NCBI GenBank assembly: GCA_029204225.1 | Contig: CM055094.1 | Location: 5,324,063 to 5,388,062 of the forward strand | Source of the DNA: Diphasiastrum complanatum | Lineage: Eukaryota > Streptophyta > Lycopodiopsida > Lycopodiales > Lycopodiaceae | Direction of reading: 5' to 3' | DNA: 64,000 bases | In this document: positions 22,039-31,801 of the stretch, piece by piece | How positions within the stretch are numbered: position 1 is the stretch's first letter | Layout: every line of letters begins with the position of its first letter | The notes under the pieces: model-generated | What the model saw: the letters and a program-made list of their open reading frames with translations, nothing else | Told to the model about the DNA's origin: nothing | The model's database searches: none | Program-made: the position numbers and the translations under genes

Positions 22039-22720
22039 TGTTAAAAATTCACAATTCTAGCTTGACTAGTTTTGGTCATATGACTTGTAAATAGTTAGAT
22101 GGTCATGATGTGGCTTGTCACACGTGCCAAATAGCATAGGATTCCATTCATAAGGATGTTCTCAAGTAGACCTAAGTGTTAGAACCTTTGGAATGAGTCC
22201 AAATTATGCTTAGATACAAGGGAGAAAAAATAGGAGCTATTTTTGGTAATTTTTGCATTGTTGAGGGATCTCCAAGATTCCAACCCTAACTTGGTAGGGA
22301 TGAAAGATCCACCAAAATTAGCATTAGGGATAGGTTTAGGGCTACTCATACCTGCCCAAAACCGTGATGGATCATGTATATATAGGTGATGATATCTCAC
22401 CAAAATCAATCAAGCAATTTCATGATTTTTCTCTCATAATGGTGCAATTGCTCTCTATGTTCATAATTGTTTGAGTACTTGTGATTACTAATGATTATAG
22501 GATTGAATGTAGGTCTGGTGTACAGTACTCAGACTGTGGGAGGCCGTACTTTCACACGTGTGAAGCCTTCTTCAAGGATTTGGGCCATTTAGTGAGGTTC
22601 AAGCATAGATTTTTGATGGATTTTGATGGTTCAACTTGTGCTAATCTTATGAAATCATAATCTATTGTTTCCCTCATCATTTCAAGTGTTTTAGGATCCT
22701 TATTTGCTGTAATTTTTACA
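22039..22720 (+). repeat. 3' LTR of the intact copia
   Basis: 682 bp; line-by-line comparison with 16565-17246 shows no difference. Confidence 0.95.
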
Positions 22721-22725
22721 GCAAT
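22721..22725. repeat. Target site duplication GCAAT, right
   Basis: Identical to 16560-16564. Confidence 0.97.
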
Positions 22726-23590
22726 GTGGGCATATGATCGTCATCATCGCATTGAATCGATTGATATGAAACGACGAACTTATGATTGTGGTGTGATGAC
22801 ATCCTTCCATCAAGAAAGTTGGAGTAGTGCACGAGATCAAAGTCCAATTCCTGGAGAGCTTGAGTATTTAGGAACCATACAAGCCATATATGAGGTGTGT
22901 TTTGGTGAAATGGGTAAATATTTGTTGTTTGACGTGAAATGGTTCAAAATCAACTATAGAGAATCAAATGCAACTGTAAAAAAAGATCGTAGTGGACTTT
23001 TTGCTATCAATTCAACCAAGACATTAAGCATGGACTTTTCAAACACATTGGTGTTGCCTCGTCATTGTAAACAGGTGTGCATGAATTTCACATTTTTTCT
23101 TTTTGTCAAATATCCATGTTATATTAATCATCTACCCTACTTTTTCATTACATCTATTTATTGTGAATTAAAATGCGAGCATAACAAATATCTAATCCTA
23201 ACATTACTAAATGTGCAGGTATTTTTTCAACCAGATCGACTAAACAAAGATTGGTGGTATGTTGTTCAAATTAAGCCACGCTCAAGACATGTATTCGAAA
23301 ATGCATATGTTGGAGGAGGACTGGAGTCTAAAATATATACGATCGAAACTTATAATGCTTCAATTTGACATCCCTCAAAACTATGGTTTTTGAGTAAATG
23401 GAAGAATGGTACGTTTTTGTATTTGAATATTCTATTATGTAATTGTTATCCTGTTATTTATTAACAATGATTTATTAATAGATCATTTGCAATGTTAATG
23501 CAGATCAGAGCAAGGCAAGAAGATCATATCCCATGCAAAGATTTATTGTCAAGCATAGAAATTGTCGAGACAAAATAAAGCTTTGATGGA
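22726..23590 (+). pseudogene. CACTA transposase gene, 3' part (DUF4216 region)
   Basis: Continues the gene split at 16564. 22724-23074 reads FHQESWSSARDQSPIPGELE, then YLGTIQAIYEVCFGEMGKYL, LFDVKWFKINYRES and LPRHCKQ. After an intron (donor near 23075, acceptor TGTGCAG at about 23218) it continues VFFQPDRLNKDWWYVVQIKP. This is the order and wording of DUF4216 (YYGVLEEI..., VLFKCDWFD, AxQVFYVxDPxxxDWHVVxK), the C-terminal module of TNP2 proteins. The frame stops at 23366, and no similarity is clear from 23370 to 23590. Empty-site reasoning shows the gene was open at the insertion point before the copia arrived. Confidence 0.8.
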
Positions 23591-23733
23591 TCAATAAATC
23601 TACAATATTGGTGAGCTTAACTTTCCTTGTTAAATTTTATATTGTTAACTTTTGGCTCCTTTTAGATTAACCCACGTTGTTTATTGAAAAATGTAATTTC
23701 ATTGTTTGCAGGTTCAAGGAAAGTGTAATGAAA

Positions 23734-23793
23734 GATGGAAATAGCAACAATAGAATATCAAATGATGGAAATGGCAACGATCGAATATCAAAA
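23734..23793 (+). repeat. 30-bp tandem duplication
   Basis: Two copies of a 30-bp unit starting GATGGAAATRGCAACRATMG; in one frame DGNSNNRISN/DGNGNDRISK. It lies just after a splice-acceptor-like TTTGCAG at 23711, so it may be the last exon of the CACTA protein. Confidence 0.7.
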
Positions 23794-23863
23794 GACCCGA
23801 AAGGGTCATCATTTGAATGCATTGAATGTAACTTTTTGAAGTACATATTTTTGTATTGGCCTT

Positions 23864-24470
23864 TCAATCAAACCTTCTATCTTCTTTTCCATCAGGTCTT
23901 TCAAGTGCAAGCTCCCCAGCTTCTTGTTCTGTTGTCATCGATGTTGTATTAGAGAGGAAAATCTTAATCATCTCTTGTCGAAATTCATATATGTCATTTT
24001 GTGTGAATTTTGGATAGGTGAACTGCAAATCAACAACAATAAACAAGTTAGACGAATACACAAAAACAAAAACTCATATAAATAAAATTAGTGTACATCC
24101 AAACTCAAATTACCTGACGTATATTGACATTTTCACCTTGGCTAATGAACCATTCCATAAAGCACTTTACATTTTTAATGGCATACCAGCCACAACTGAA
24201 TGAGTCAACTTGCTGAAAGGACTGAGAATCAAAATACAGTATGTTAGTTTCACATTTTTTTATATGACAATTTGCATCACGAAAAAAGTAAGATTTTGTA
24301 ATGTATCTATCCATATCTTCTATGGTGCGTCTGGGCACATCCAAAGACTGGTCACTATCAGAAGAGTAATCTAGTAAGAAATTTAGACCAGGAGTGACAG
24401 GAAGACCCTCTTGAGCTTTCCGTGTATCAAGAATCAATTGGGTCTGGCCTATCATCTGCTCGGTCTCATC
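23864..24470 (-). pseudogene. Ulp1-like (C48) cysteine protease exons
   Basis: On minus, the ORF 24455-24105 contains VDSFSCGWYAIKNVKCFMEW preceded by SQSFQQ: the C-terminal half of a Ulp1/SENP-type site (Q upstream, catalytic Cys in S-C-G). The catalytic His and Asp would lie upstream; ILYFDSQS may be the end of that part. A second exon (about 24030-23864) reads LQFTYPKFTQNDIYEFRQEM and ends GKEDRRFD. Plant CACTA and some Mutator-like elements carry Ulp1-type proteases, and this one lies tail-to-tail with the CACTA transposase, so it is probably part of the same element. The N-terminal part is cut off at the F2 LTR near 24480. Confidence 0.65.
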
Positions 24471-24489
24471 TATAGTACTAATCTTCTTT

Positions 24490-25745
24490 TAGGCAGAGGT
24501 GGAGGAGAGGGGGAGTCTTCAGCTTTCACCCTAGACGGCTGTAGCGCAGGCATCCCAAAGGGAGCCGGGAACCACGACTTAGCTTCCCAGCCTTCAACTC
24601 TTGCCATCCAAACCCACTTGACATACAAGCAGCCAACTCGCCAACAACGATCAGACTTAACCAACTTGAAGGTCCGAAAACCAACATTGAGATCCAACCT
24701 GGTGCCATGCCAGATCGGGGGTCCCGATGTGGGTGACTTCCCTCCAAGCAAGCCGCCCGACATACATCAAACTTGACCAACTCGAAGCTTCGTTACAAAT
24801 GAGTAACATCCATTTCAAGCAAGCGGCCTGACTTACATCAGACTTAACCAATTGAAAGCTTCATCATGAGCGCTGGAAGCCAACCTGGCGCCACGCCAGA
24901 CTGGACAGCCATAAACAGGTAACTTCCACCCAAGCAAGCCGTCCAACTCAGCCGACAGGTTAGAGCCCGTTCCCCAAGAGCTTAACCCATTTACATTCAT
25001 GCAAGGAACAATCAGAACCGCAAGCCGCGACAGATATGGAGACAACCAGTTCCTGGACCAAATGGTCCCGACAGCATACCGTTGGCGCCACGGACCGAAT
25101 GGTCTCGACGGCATACCGCTGGCGTCCCAGGATACGACCCTCAGCTATGTGCCAACATAAAAATTTGGAAGTGGCCTTACAACTGGCGCTTTTACCGAAC
25201 ACTGAAACCCAGAAGGTAATCAGAGTCAGTTTGAGGAAAATCCCACTTTATTGATAAATCTGAGAAGGTTACATTTCAAGTGTGTGACTCCGGGGCGCTA
25301 GCATGCCAAGGCGAGAGCCATGACAACATTCCAGCAAAGGAGGCTGAGACTTGGTTGGAGCTCGCCCTGAGTCGCAGCCCGTACTCCCCTTTAGTATTGG
25401 TGTGATTCGGCACCCCCCGTCATACCAAGCACTCTACCCAAGCTGGTAAAGCACGTTTTTCTCTCTCTAATATTTTCTCTTTCTAGAAAGCCATTTTCTC
25501 TCTCTAGATTTTATTGATCCCCAGGCTTCCTTTAATCATGACTAGATCGTGTGAGGTGATTGCACATCTATCTGAGCTCTCCGGACTCCGCTAGAACCGA
25601 TCAAAGATTTTCAGCCATAGGAACTTGGCGTCGGCTGGATTCTGGTCACAGTGGCGCCGGGAGCAGCAGGGGCGCTGCTGGCGCTGAGGACACAGCCGGC
25701 GCCGATGGCACCGGAAGTAAAGCTTGTAAAGGTAGCTTTACAACA
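24490..25745 (-). repeat. LTR (approximate) of a second family, F2
   Basis: The right end is clear: GTAGCTTTACAACA, followed on plus by TCCACCCCACCTTTA, a polypurine tract when read on minus. Bases 25364-25745 are repeated at 30575-30959. The left end is not defined; similarity to 34681-34710 (GGCTCCCTTTGGGATGCC on minus) suggests it reaches at least 24540. Between 24600 and 24940 an imperfect unit of roughly 150 bp is repeated (CATCAGACTTAACCAA occurs twice). The layout resembles the F1 LTR (CTTTATT followed by a GGTTACATT motif), so the two families look distantly related. Confidence 0.6.
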
Positions 25746-26917
25746 TCCACCCCACCTTTATAAAATCTGATGTCCTCATCAGATGTCAGATTAAAGTAAA
25801 GGTGTCTTCCAATTAAAATAACTATACATTTAAGCTACTTGGCACAATACTCAATTTACTGGCCACTTTTTATTAACATTGAAGCTGGCACACCACAAGT
25901 CGGAGGCTCAGCTCTTTGTACTGAAAAATTACATAACTTGAAAATATATCTTTGTCTGGGAAAAGCGTAGATTTGATATCGCTTTCGTAAAACCCGAGAA
26001 CCTTATTAACTGGTGACAGAGGCCTTTCTTTGAAATGTTCGCCCCTGTCGCTTCTGACTTTCGACTTTGGAACTCCTTTGAGCTCCTGATTTGTCCTTGA
26101 TGCACTTTGTGTTGAGCTCCCGGAGCTCCAGATTTGTTCAGTTCCGCATAGATATCAAGGCTCCCTGAGCCGAAGGATTTATCGTTTGATTACCCACTTT
26201 ATGGTCCACTCCGTGCCTTGTTGCTTCTGCACCTTGATTTCTCTCCTTGTCCCAGCCTGATCTTGATACTTATCCGTCTTGGCTCTTTAAGGTAGGCAAA
26301 GATTGAGTACTCCACAATGCACCTCGCACTTAGCTTGAAGTAGCTCTTTGAATCAGCCCAAATGTAACCATTGACCTCGTGGAAAGCCAAAGGGTTGCAC
26401 CAGTTTGATCCGCATCCGAACTATCTCTTCGCGTTTGTTTGAAGCACCATGTCCGTCACGCAAAACTTGACTTTCACAATTCCATCACTGGTCAGTTGCC
26501 TCACAGTCAAAACAAGAAGTGTACATCGAGCTTGGCTTCAAGTAGCTCTCTTTGAATCAGACACATGCACCCAGAGTTTGCACTAGTCCGATCCCAACGC
26601 GAACTGTCCCTTAGCGTCCGTTCGAAATACCAAGTCTCTCATGCAAGACTCAACTTTCACAGTTCCTTCATTGATCAGCTGCCTTACACGTAACACAAGC
26701 CAGCGTACTCATATGTTTCCTCATCATTGCTGGTCCAGAGAAAGCCTATAACAAACTTTCCTTTCCACAACAAAAACTTGTCAACTTATTAGGTCCAAAG
26801 TTCGCCAGTCTCCTCGTGTGAGTATGGCTAGGTCACCTTGAATTTGCCCCCATTTTGATCAACTTTCATTCAAAATTTGCCCCAAGAGAGAGGTGTGTGT
26901 GATAGTTCCCCTCCACT

Positions 26918-26924
26918 TATAAAA
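26918..26924 (+). promoter_or_regulatory. Candidate TATA box
   Basis: TATAAAA about 77 bases upstream of the ATG at 27001, in CCACTTATAAAATC. The inverted copy at about 35355 keeps the core. Promoter activity is inference. Confidence 0.4.
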
Positions 26925-27000
26925 TCAGCTGATCGGACTTAGAGTAGAGTTCTCCAGACAAAAAGCCTTTCCAACACTTTGCTTCCCATCTGCTAGGATT

Positions 27001-27075
27001 ATGGCTCGATCCAACTGGTTGCCAATCTCTGAAGAGGATCCTAGTCTTTTCCCCTTTGAGGAAAAACCCAACTGA
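27001..27075 (+). CDS. 24-codon ORF in F2, possibly a captured first exon
   Basis: ATG to TGA reads MARSNWLPISEED and so on, ending FEEKPN. It lies downstream of a good TATA box at a normal spacing for a 5' untranslated leader. The inverted copy near 35205-35280 keeps the start and stop positions and most residues but has a premature stop at codon 3. I do not recognise the peptide. It may be the promoter and first coding bases of a host gene captured by F2, or chance. Confidence 0.3.
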   Translation: MARSNWLPISEEDPSLFPFEEKPN

Positions 27076-27108
27076 TACTGGATATCACCCATGCTTAGTG
27101 AGTTTCAG

Positions 27109-29415
27109 TTCCGAAGGTGGAACCTTAAAGATCACATTCAACATTTAAGGACAGTTCTCCAACGACTGAGGAGGAACTGCTTGTTCGCGAAAAGAGAGAA
27201 ATGTGATTTTGTGGTGGAGGAAGTTGACTTCCTTGGACATGTTATAGGCCACGGACGGATTCGAATGGAACCTAAGAAGATCAAGGCTATCTTGGATTGG
27301 CTAGCACCTAAAACTGTTCATGGCATCAAATCCTTTGTGGGCTTATGTAACTTTTACAGGAGATTCATTGAGGCATTTAGCAAAATTGTGGCACCACTGT
27401 TGGAGCAGACCAAGACTCATCTGAAGATGACATGGACACCGGAATGTGAAGCAGCGTTCCAAGAACTAAAACGACGGATCACTCAAGAACCCATCCTTGC
27501 CTTACCGGACTTTAGCAAACCTTTTGAAATACATACAGATGCGTCGAACTTTGCTATTGGGGCCGTGCTGATGCAAGACGGAAAACCTGTTGCATATTTT
27601 TCAAAGAAATTGAGTGACGTAGAGCGACGATGGCCAACTCATGAAAAAGAAATGGTCGCAGTAGTCCAAGCAGTGGAGCATTGGAGACATTATGTGGCAG
27701 GAAAACCCTTTAAGGCGTTCACTGATAATGTATCACTCAAGTACTTCTCATCCCAAGGTATGCTCACGCCAAAGCAAATGCGATGGCAAAACTTTCTCTC
27801 AAAATTCAATATAGACATTTTACACACGGCGGGAAAGAACAATGTGGTGGCGGACGCACTAAGTAGACAAGAACACTTGATGGCAACAGTGACAACTCAG
27901 GTGACTGACCTACTCCAAGAAATCAGAGAGAATTATGGTGTAGATGCGTTGGCGAAGGACTTAATGATCGAATTCCAGGTGGGAAAGCCTCATAAACATT
28001 TCACTTGGAAAGATCAAATGGTTGTTTATAAACAACGCAGATTATATGTCCCAGACAACATCAACCTGAGGAAGAAAGTCTTGCGAGAACATCATGACGT
28101 ACTAGCCGCCGGGCATCCAGGGGTGAATCACATGTATGAACTTCTCAAAAGAGGCTTCTATTGGCCAAGTATGTGGGCAGACGTTGAATCCTATGTACAA
28201 ACATGCCCGACATGTCAACAAGTGAAGGTGGAACCGCTAGCTCCGGCTGGACTACTCCAACCATTACCGGTACCAGCATACCCATGGGATTCGGTGAGCA
28301 TGGATTTTATTGTTCAACTACCACGGTGCCAAGGATTCAACTCAATTTATGTGGTGGTTGACCGCTTTTCAAAGCAAGTTCATCTAGTACCAACTAAAAG
28401 TTCAGTGACAGCTGAAGAAGTGGCAAGGTTATTTTTCAAATGTGTTTTCAAATACCACGGCCTGCCTAGAACGATTATTTCTGACCGGGACACCAAGTTC
28501 GTCGGAAAGTTTTGGACTTGTCTATTTCGCCTCGTGGAAACCGGATTGAATTTCAGTACTGCATATCATCCTCAGACAGATGGGCAAACGGAACGAGTCA
28601 ATCGACAGATTGAACAATATTTACGAAATTATGTCGCTTGGGACCAATCCGATTGGGTCAACTACTTGGATATTCTCGAGTTTGCACATAACAACCAAGT
28701 GAACAGATCTACTGGACGGGCACCCATCGAGATAAGCAATGGTCGGCTACCGATTGTTCCAAGCTCTTTTCTTACAGGTGTGCAAGAAACCCCAGTACCC
28801 ACTGTAGAGGAATTCATCAATGAGTGGCACATAAAGCTGACCGAGGTGAAGGCGTTTTTAGAGCAATCACAAAGGAGTATGGCAGCGGACGTAAACCCAC
28901 ATCGACGAGAACTGGAATTTGAGGAAGGTGATCAAGTATGGCTGAACACAAAGAACATTGCGCTACCAAAAGGTTTTTCTCATAAGTTTGCTCGACCTTA
29001 TGCGGGACCATATTATGTCACCAAGAAGATCAACCCAGTGGCTTATCGATTAGCGTTGCCATCCAGCTTGGATATACACAATGTGTTTCATATCTCATTA
29101 CTCAAACGGTACAAACCAGATGAGCGATTTGATCGGCAACACGAACTCCGTCACCCACCAACGACACTTGATGATACGAAGAGGCAGCTTGTACCAGAAC
29201 AAATATTGACACATAGAAAGCGAACTGGCGTTCAACGTGAATATCTAGTGAAGTGGCTACGGGCTCCACTTATTGAGGCTTCTTGGGAGTACGAAGACAA
29301 ACTTAAGGAGGGAGCCCCTGAAGTACTAGCAGATTATCTGCAGAAGAACCAACGCAATAGCCGTTTTCCCAGATCGGCACACAAAGCACTACCTGGCGGC
29401 ATGCCTCTTACATAA
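27109..29415 (+). pseudogene. F1 gypsy (chromovirus) pol, copy 1, 5'-truncated but open
   Basis: A 774-codon ORF that enters RT at its thumb ([20 protein letters not shown]...[11 protein letters not shown]). RNase H follows (FEIHTDASNFAIGAVLMQDG, FTDNVSLKYF, NNVVADALSRQEH). Integrase has an HHCC finger (H...H...CPTCQQVK), MDFIVQL for the first Asp, IISDRDTKFVGKFW for the second, and QTDGQTERVNRQIE for the Glu. The end is a C-terminal chromodomain (REYLVKWLRAPLIEASWEYE), which marks it as a chromovirus. No stop or frameshift in this part. Gag, protease and the RT palm (including the YxDD box) are missing: the sequence before 27109 is F2. The first 8 codons of the ORF (MLSEFQFRRW) come from F2 and are a junction artefact. 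Confidence 0.88.
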
Positions 29416-29656
29416 ACATTCATGGCCATTCTGAAGTTCAAGGAACTTTCCGGTATTTTTCTTAAGTTTGCCAGTAAATCACTTGCAGCTTTACACAGGT
29501 TTTACGTAAGTGAACTTTATCTACACTTTTCCTGTGCTACTGCCAATGTATTTTGTACATCAAAGTTGCTAAGGCCGGTGAATTAAGCCCGTGCCATACG
29601 TCCTAGGTCTAGTTTGGCCCTAATGAGGACATCAGCTTTTTCAAACGAGGGGAGGA
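29416..29656 (+). other. F1 3' untranslated region and polypurine tract
   Basis: Shares CAGGTTTTACGTAAGTGAAC and the GGTGAATTAAGCCCGTGCC motif with F1a and F1b, and ends AAACGAGGGGAGGA just before the LTR. Confidence 0.8.
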
Positions 29657-30574
29657 TGTTGTAAAGCTGACTCAGGTGCACTCAACGTGCCCTGTAAGAC
29701 TCTAAGGGGTGACACTCCCTAAGGTCCCAGAGCAAGTTAGAACGTCAAGGACTGAGCCTCCGACCTGTGGTGAGCCAGTCAAGTAGTCACAAGTCATGAG
29801 CTAGCTCTGGAGCTCGAGTCATGGCCTAGTCAGGAAGCAAGTTGATTCTGCCACCAGAACGGCTCCCGGGACCCATGTCCGGGAGCCAGACTGATTCTGC
29901 CAGGCTTGCCAGGCTTAATCAGCAAAATAAAAACTAAGTCCCAAAAAGCGTGCTTTACCAGAAAGCACTATGTTTCAGAACAGAGGGGGTGCGCCGAATC
30001 ACAACAGAACTATAGGGGGAGTCCGGCAGACAGAAACTTGGGCAGCTCAACCAGTGCCAGGAATCCAGTCGCCAGGTCTCAGCTCCCTCTACCAGCACGA
30101 GCCAGGCACAATGCCCAGCACGTGTTGGTGGCCCCGAGACCGGTCAGTCTATGTATGAATGTAACGTCTTCCAAATCTAATAAAGTTGATCCTTGGGGAT
30201 GATTACCATTTCGGTTTCGCCTCCGGGACTGGTCCAAGTGGAAGGACCCTTACTACAACCTTTTTGCGTCGCTGGCGCCTAAGGGTCCCTGTCATCGACA
30301 TGGGGCTTGCCGCTATGCCAATTGGTCAGTTTGGTGACCACTATGCCTTGGGTTTCATGTGTGGCTTGTCTTTGCCTTTGGTTACCTTTTGGGGACGGAT
30401 TTTGAGTTGGCTTTCGGGTTGGTTGGGATTCCAGTTTTCTTAAGTTTGAATGGTTAAGCTTGTTACGATTCTGAGTTGGCTTTTACGTAAGTGCATGATG
30501 GATGAATGTTAGACTTAAGTGCGTGTTGGGGAAACCGCTCAAGTCCCAGCGCCCTTTGAGGCGCCGGCGCAACA
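29657..30574 (+). repeat. 3' LTR of F1 copy 1, full length
   Basis: 918 bp, TGTTGTAAAGCTGAC...GGCGCAACA. AATAAA at 30179-30184 is a plausible polyadenylation signal. It is followed directly by an F2 LTR fragment, so no target duplication can be read. Confidence 0.92.
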
Positions 30575-30959
30575 CTCGCCCTGAGTCGCAACCCGCACTC
30601 CCCTATAGTATTGGTGTGATTCGGCACCTCCCCTCATACCAAGCACTCTACCCAAGCTGGAGAAGCACATTTTTCTCTCTCTAGGATTTTCTCTTTCTAG
30701 AAAGTTATTTTCTCTCTCTAGATTTTATTGATCCCCAGGCTTCCTTTAATCATGCCTAGATCGTGTGAGGTGATTGCACATCGATCTGAGCTCTCTGGAC
30801 TCCGCTAGAACCGATCAAAGATTTTCAGCCATAGGAACTTGGCGCCGGCTGGATTCTGGTCACAGTGACGCCGGGAGCAGCAGGGGCACTGCTGGCGCCG
30901 GGAACATAGCTGGCGCCGATGGCGCCGGAAGTAAAGCTTGTAAAGGTAGCTTTACAACA
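30575..30959 (-). repeat. F2 LTR fragment
   Basis: Matches 25364-25745 in the same orientation and ends at the same GTAGCTTTACAACA. Its other end is cut exactly at the F1 LTR end. Confidence 0.8.
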
Positions 30960-31288
30960 TGAACACTCCTGAGGAAGAAAGAACTGACTTGGCATTAGCA
31001 TATTTTGAGGGCTACACTACAAATTGGTTTCGGATGGCAGGAATGCATTTTCAAACATGGGACGCATTCAAAGCCGCGTTACGAGAGGAGTTTATACCGA
31101 AGGATTCACACATGAGATTGAGGACAGAATTATCGGGGCTCAAACAGAAAGAGTCATTGAGAGAGTACCTCAATAAATTCAGACAGAGTGTATGGGTTAT
31201 TGAAGATATGTCCGAGGCGGACAAAACTCATTACCTATTGTCTGGAATGCAATCTTGGACCCAGCGTGCGATAGATAGCTACATGCCC
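30960..31288 (+). pseudogene. F1-type gag fragment
   Basis: Reads NTPEEERTDLALAYFEGYTT, NWFRMAGMHFQTWDAFKAAL, REEFIPKDS, then SLREYLNKFRQSVWVIEDMS and ends in AIDSYMPN. This is the Retrotrans_gag domain of gypsy elements, and its end matches the gag relic of F1b (MSEADKTHYLL...DSYMPN). At 31289 the frame runs straight into LTR sequence, giving a chimeric ORF to 31429 that is not a real protein end. Both edges are breakpoints. Confidence 0.7.
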
Positions 31289-31801
31289 AATCCAATCGCC
31301 AGGTCTCAGCTCCCTCTACCAGCACGAGCCAGGCACAATGCCCAGCACGTGTTGGTGGCCCCGAGACCGGTCAGTCTATGTATGAATGTAATCTCTTCCA
31401 AATCTAATAAAGTTGATCCTTGGGGATGATTACCATTTCGGTTTCTCCTTCGGGACTGGTCCAAGTGGAAGGACCCTTACTACAACCTTTTTGCGTCACT
31501 GGCGCCTAAGGGTCCCTGTCATCGACATGGGGCTTGCCGCTATGCCAATTGGTCAGTTTGGCGACCACTATGCCTTGGGTTTCATGTGTGGCTTGTCTTT
31601 GCCTTTGGTTACCTCTTGGGGACGGATTCTGAGTTGGCTTTTGGGTTGGTTGGGATTCCAGTTTTCTTAAGTCTGAATGGTTAAGCTTGTTATGTTTCTG
31701 AGTTGGCTTTTACGTAAGTGCATGATGGATGAATGTTAGACTTAAGCGCGTGTTGGGGAAACCGCTCAAGTCCTAGTGCCCTTTGAGGCACCGGCGCAAC
31801 A
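31289..31801 (+). repeat. F1 LTR fragment (3' portion)
   Basis: Matches the last 510 or so bases of the F1 LTR, ending CCGGCGCAACA. It is followed not by a primer binding site but directly by protease-coding sequence, so the normal LTR-leader-gag order is broken here. Confidence 0.85.

Larger units (their letters stand above)
16565..22720 (+). mobile_element. Complete, young Ty1/copia retrotransposon
   Basis: 6,156 bp with two 682-bp LTRs that read as identical base for base, a primer binding site, one uninterrupted gag-pol, a polypurine tract and 5-bp target duplications (GCAAT). Identical LTRs mean that no substitution has built up between them since insertion. The element sits inside the CACTA transposase gene in the same orientation; joining 16564 to 22726 restores the pre-insertion site. 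It is the only element here with no visible defect. The decayed copia gag at 54.6-55.2 kb belongs to a related family. Confidence 0.97.
25746..27108 (-). mobile_element. F2 internal region, no retroviral genes seen
   Basis: Starts with the minus-strand polypurine tract and shows no gag or pol, as in large non-coding LTR elements. It contains an imperfect tandem repeat of about 160 bp near 26200-26660 (GCTTCAAGTAGCTCT-type blocks). Its right part (about 26430-27108) is repeated in inverse orientation at 35170-35860 at roughly 90% identity by eye. At 27109 it is joined abruptly to F1 pol, a recombination or nested-insertion breakpoint. On the plus strand it holds a TATA box and a short ORF, listed separately. 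Confidence 0.6.

Noticed and set aside
24411-24776. 121-codon plus ORF and overlapping minus ORFs to 25114
   Set aside because: Inside the F2 LTR; several frames are open by chance in GC-richer sequence.
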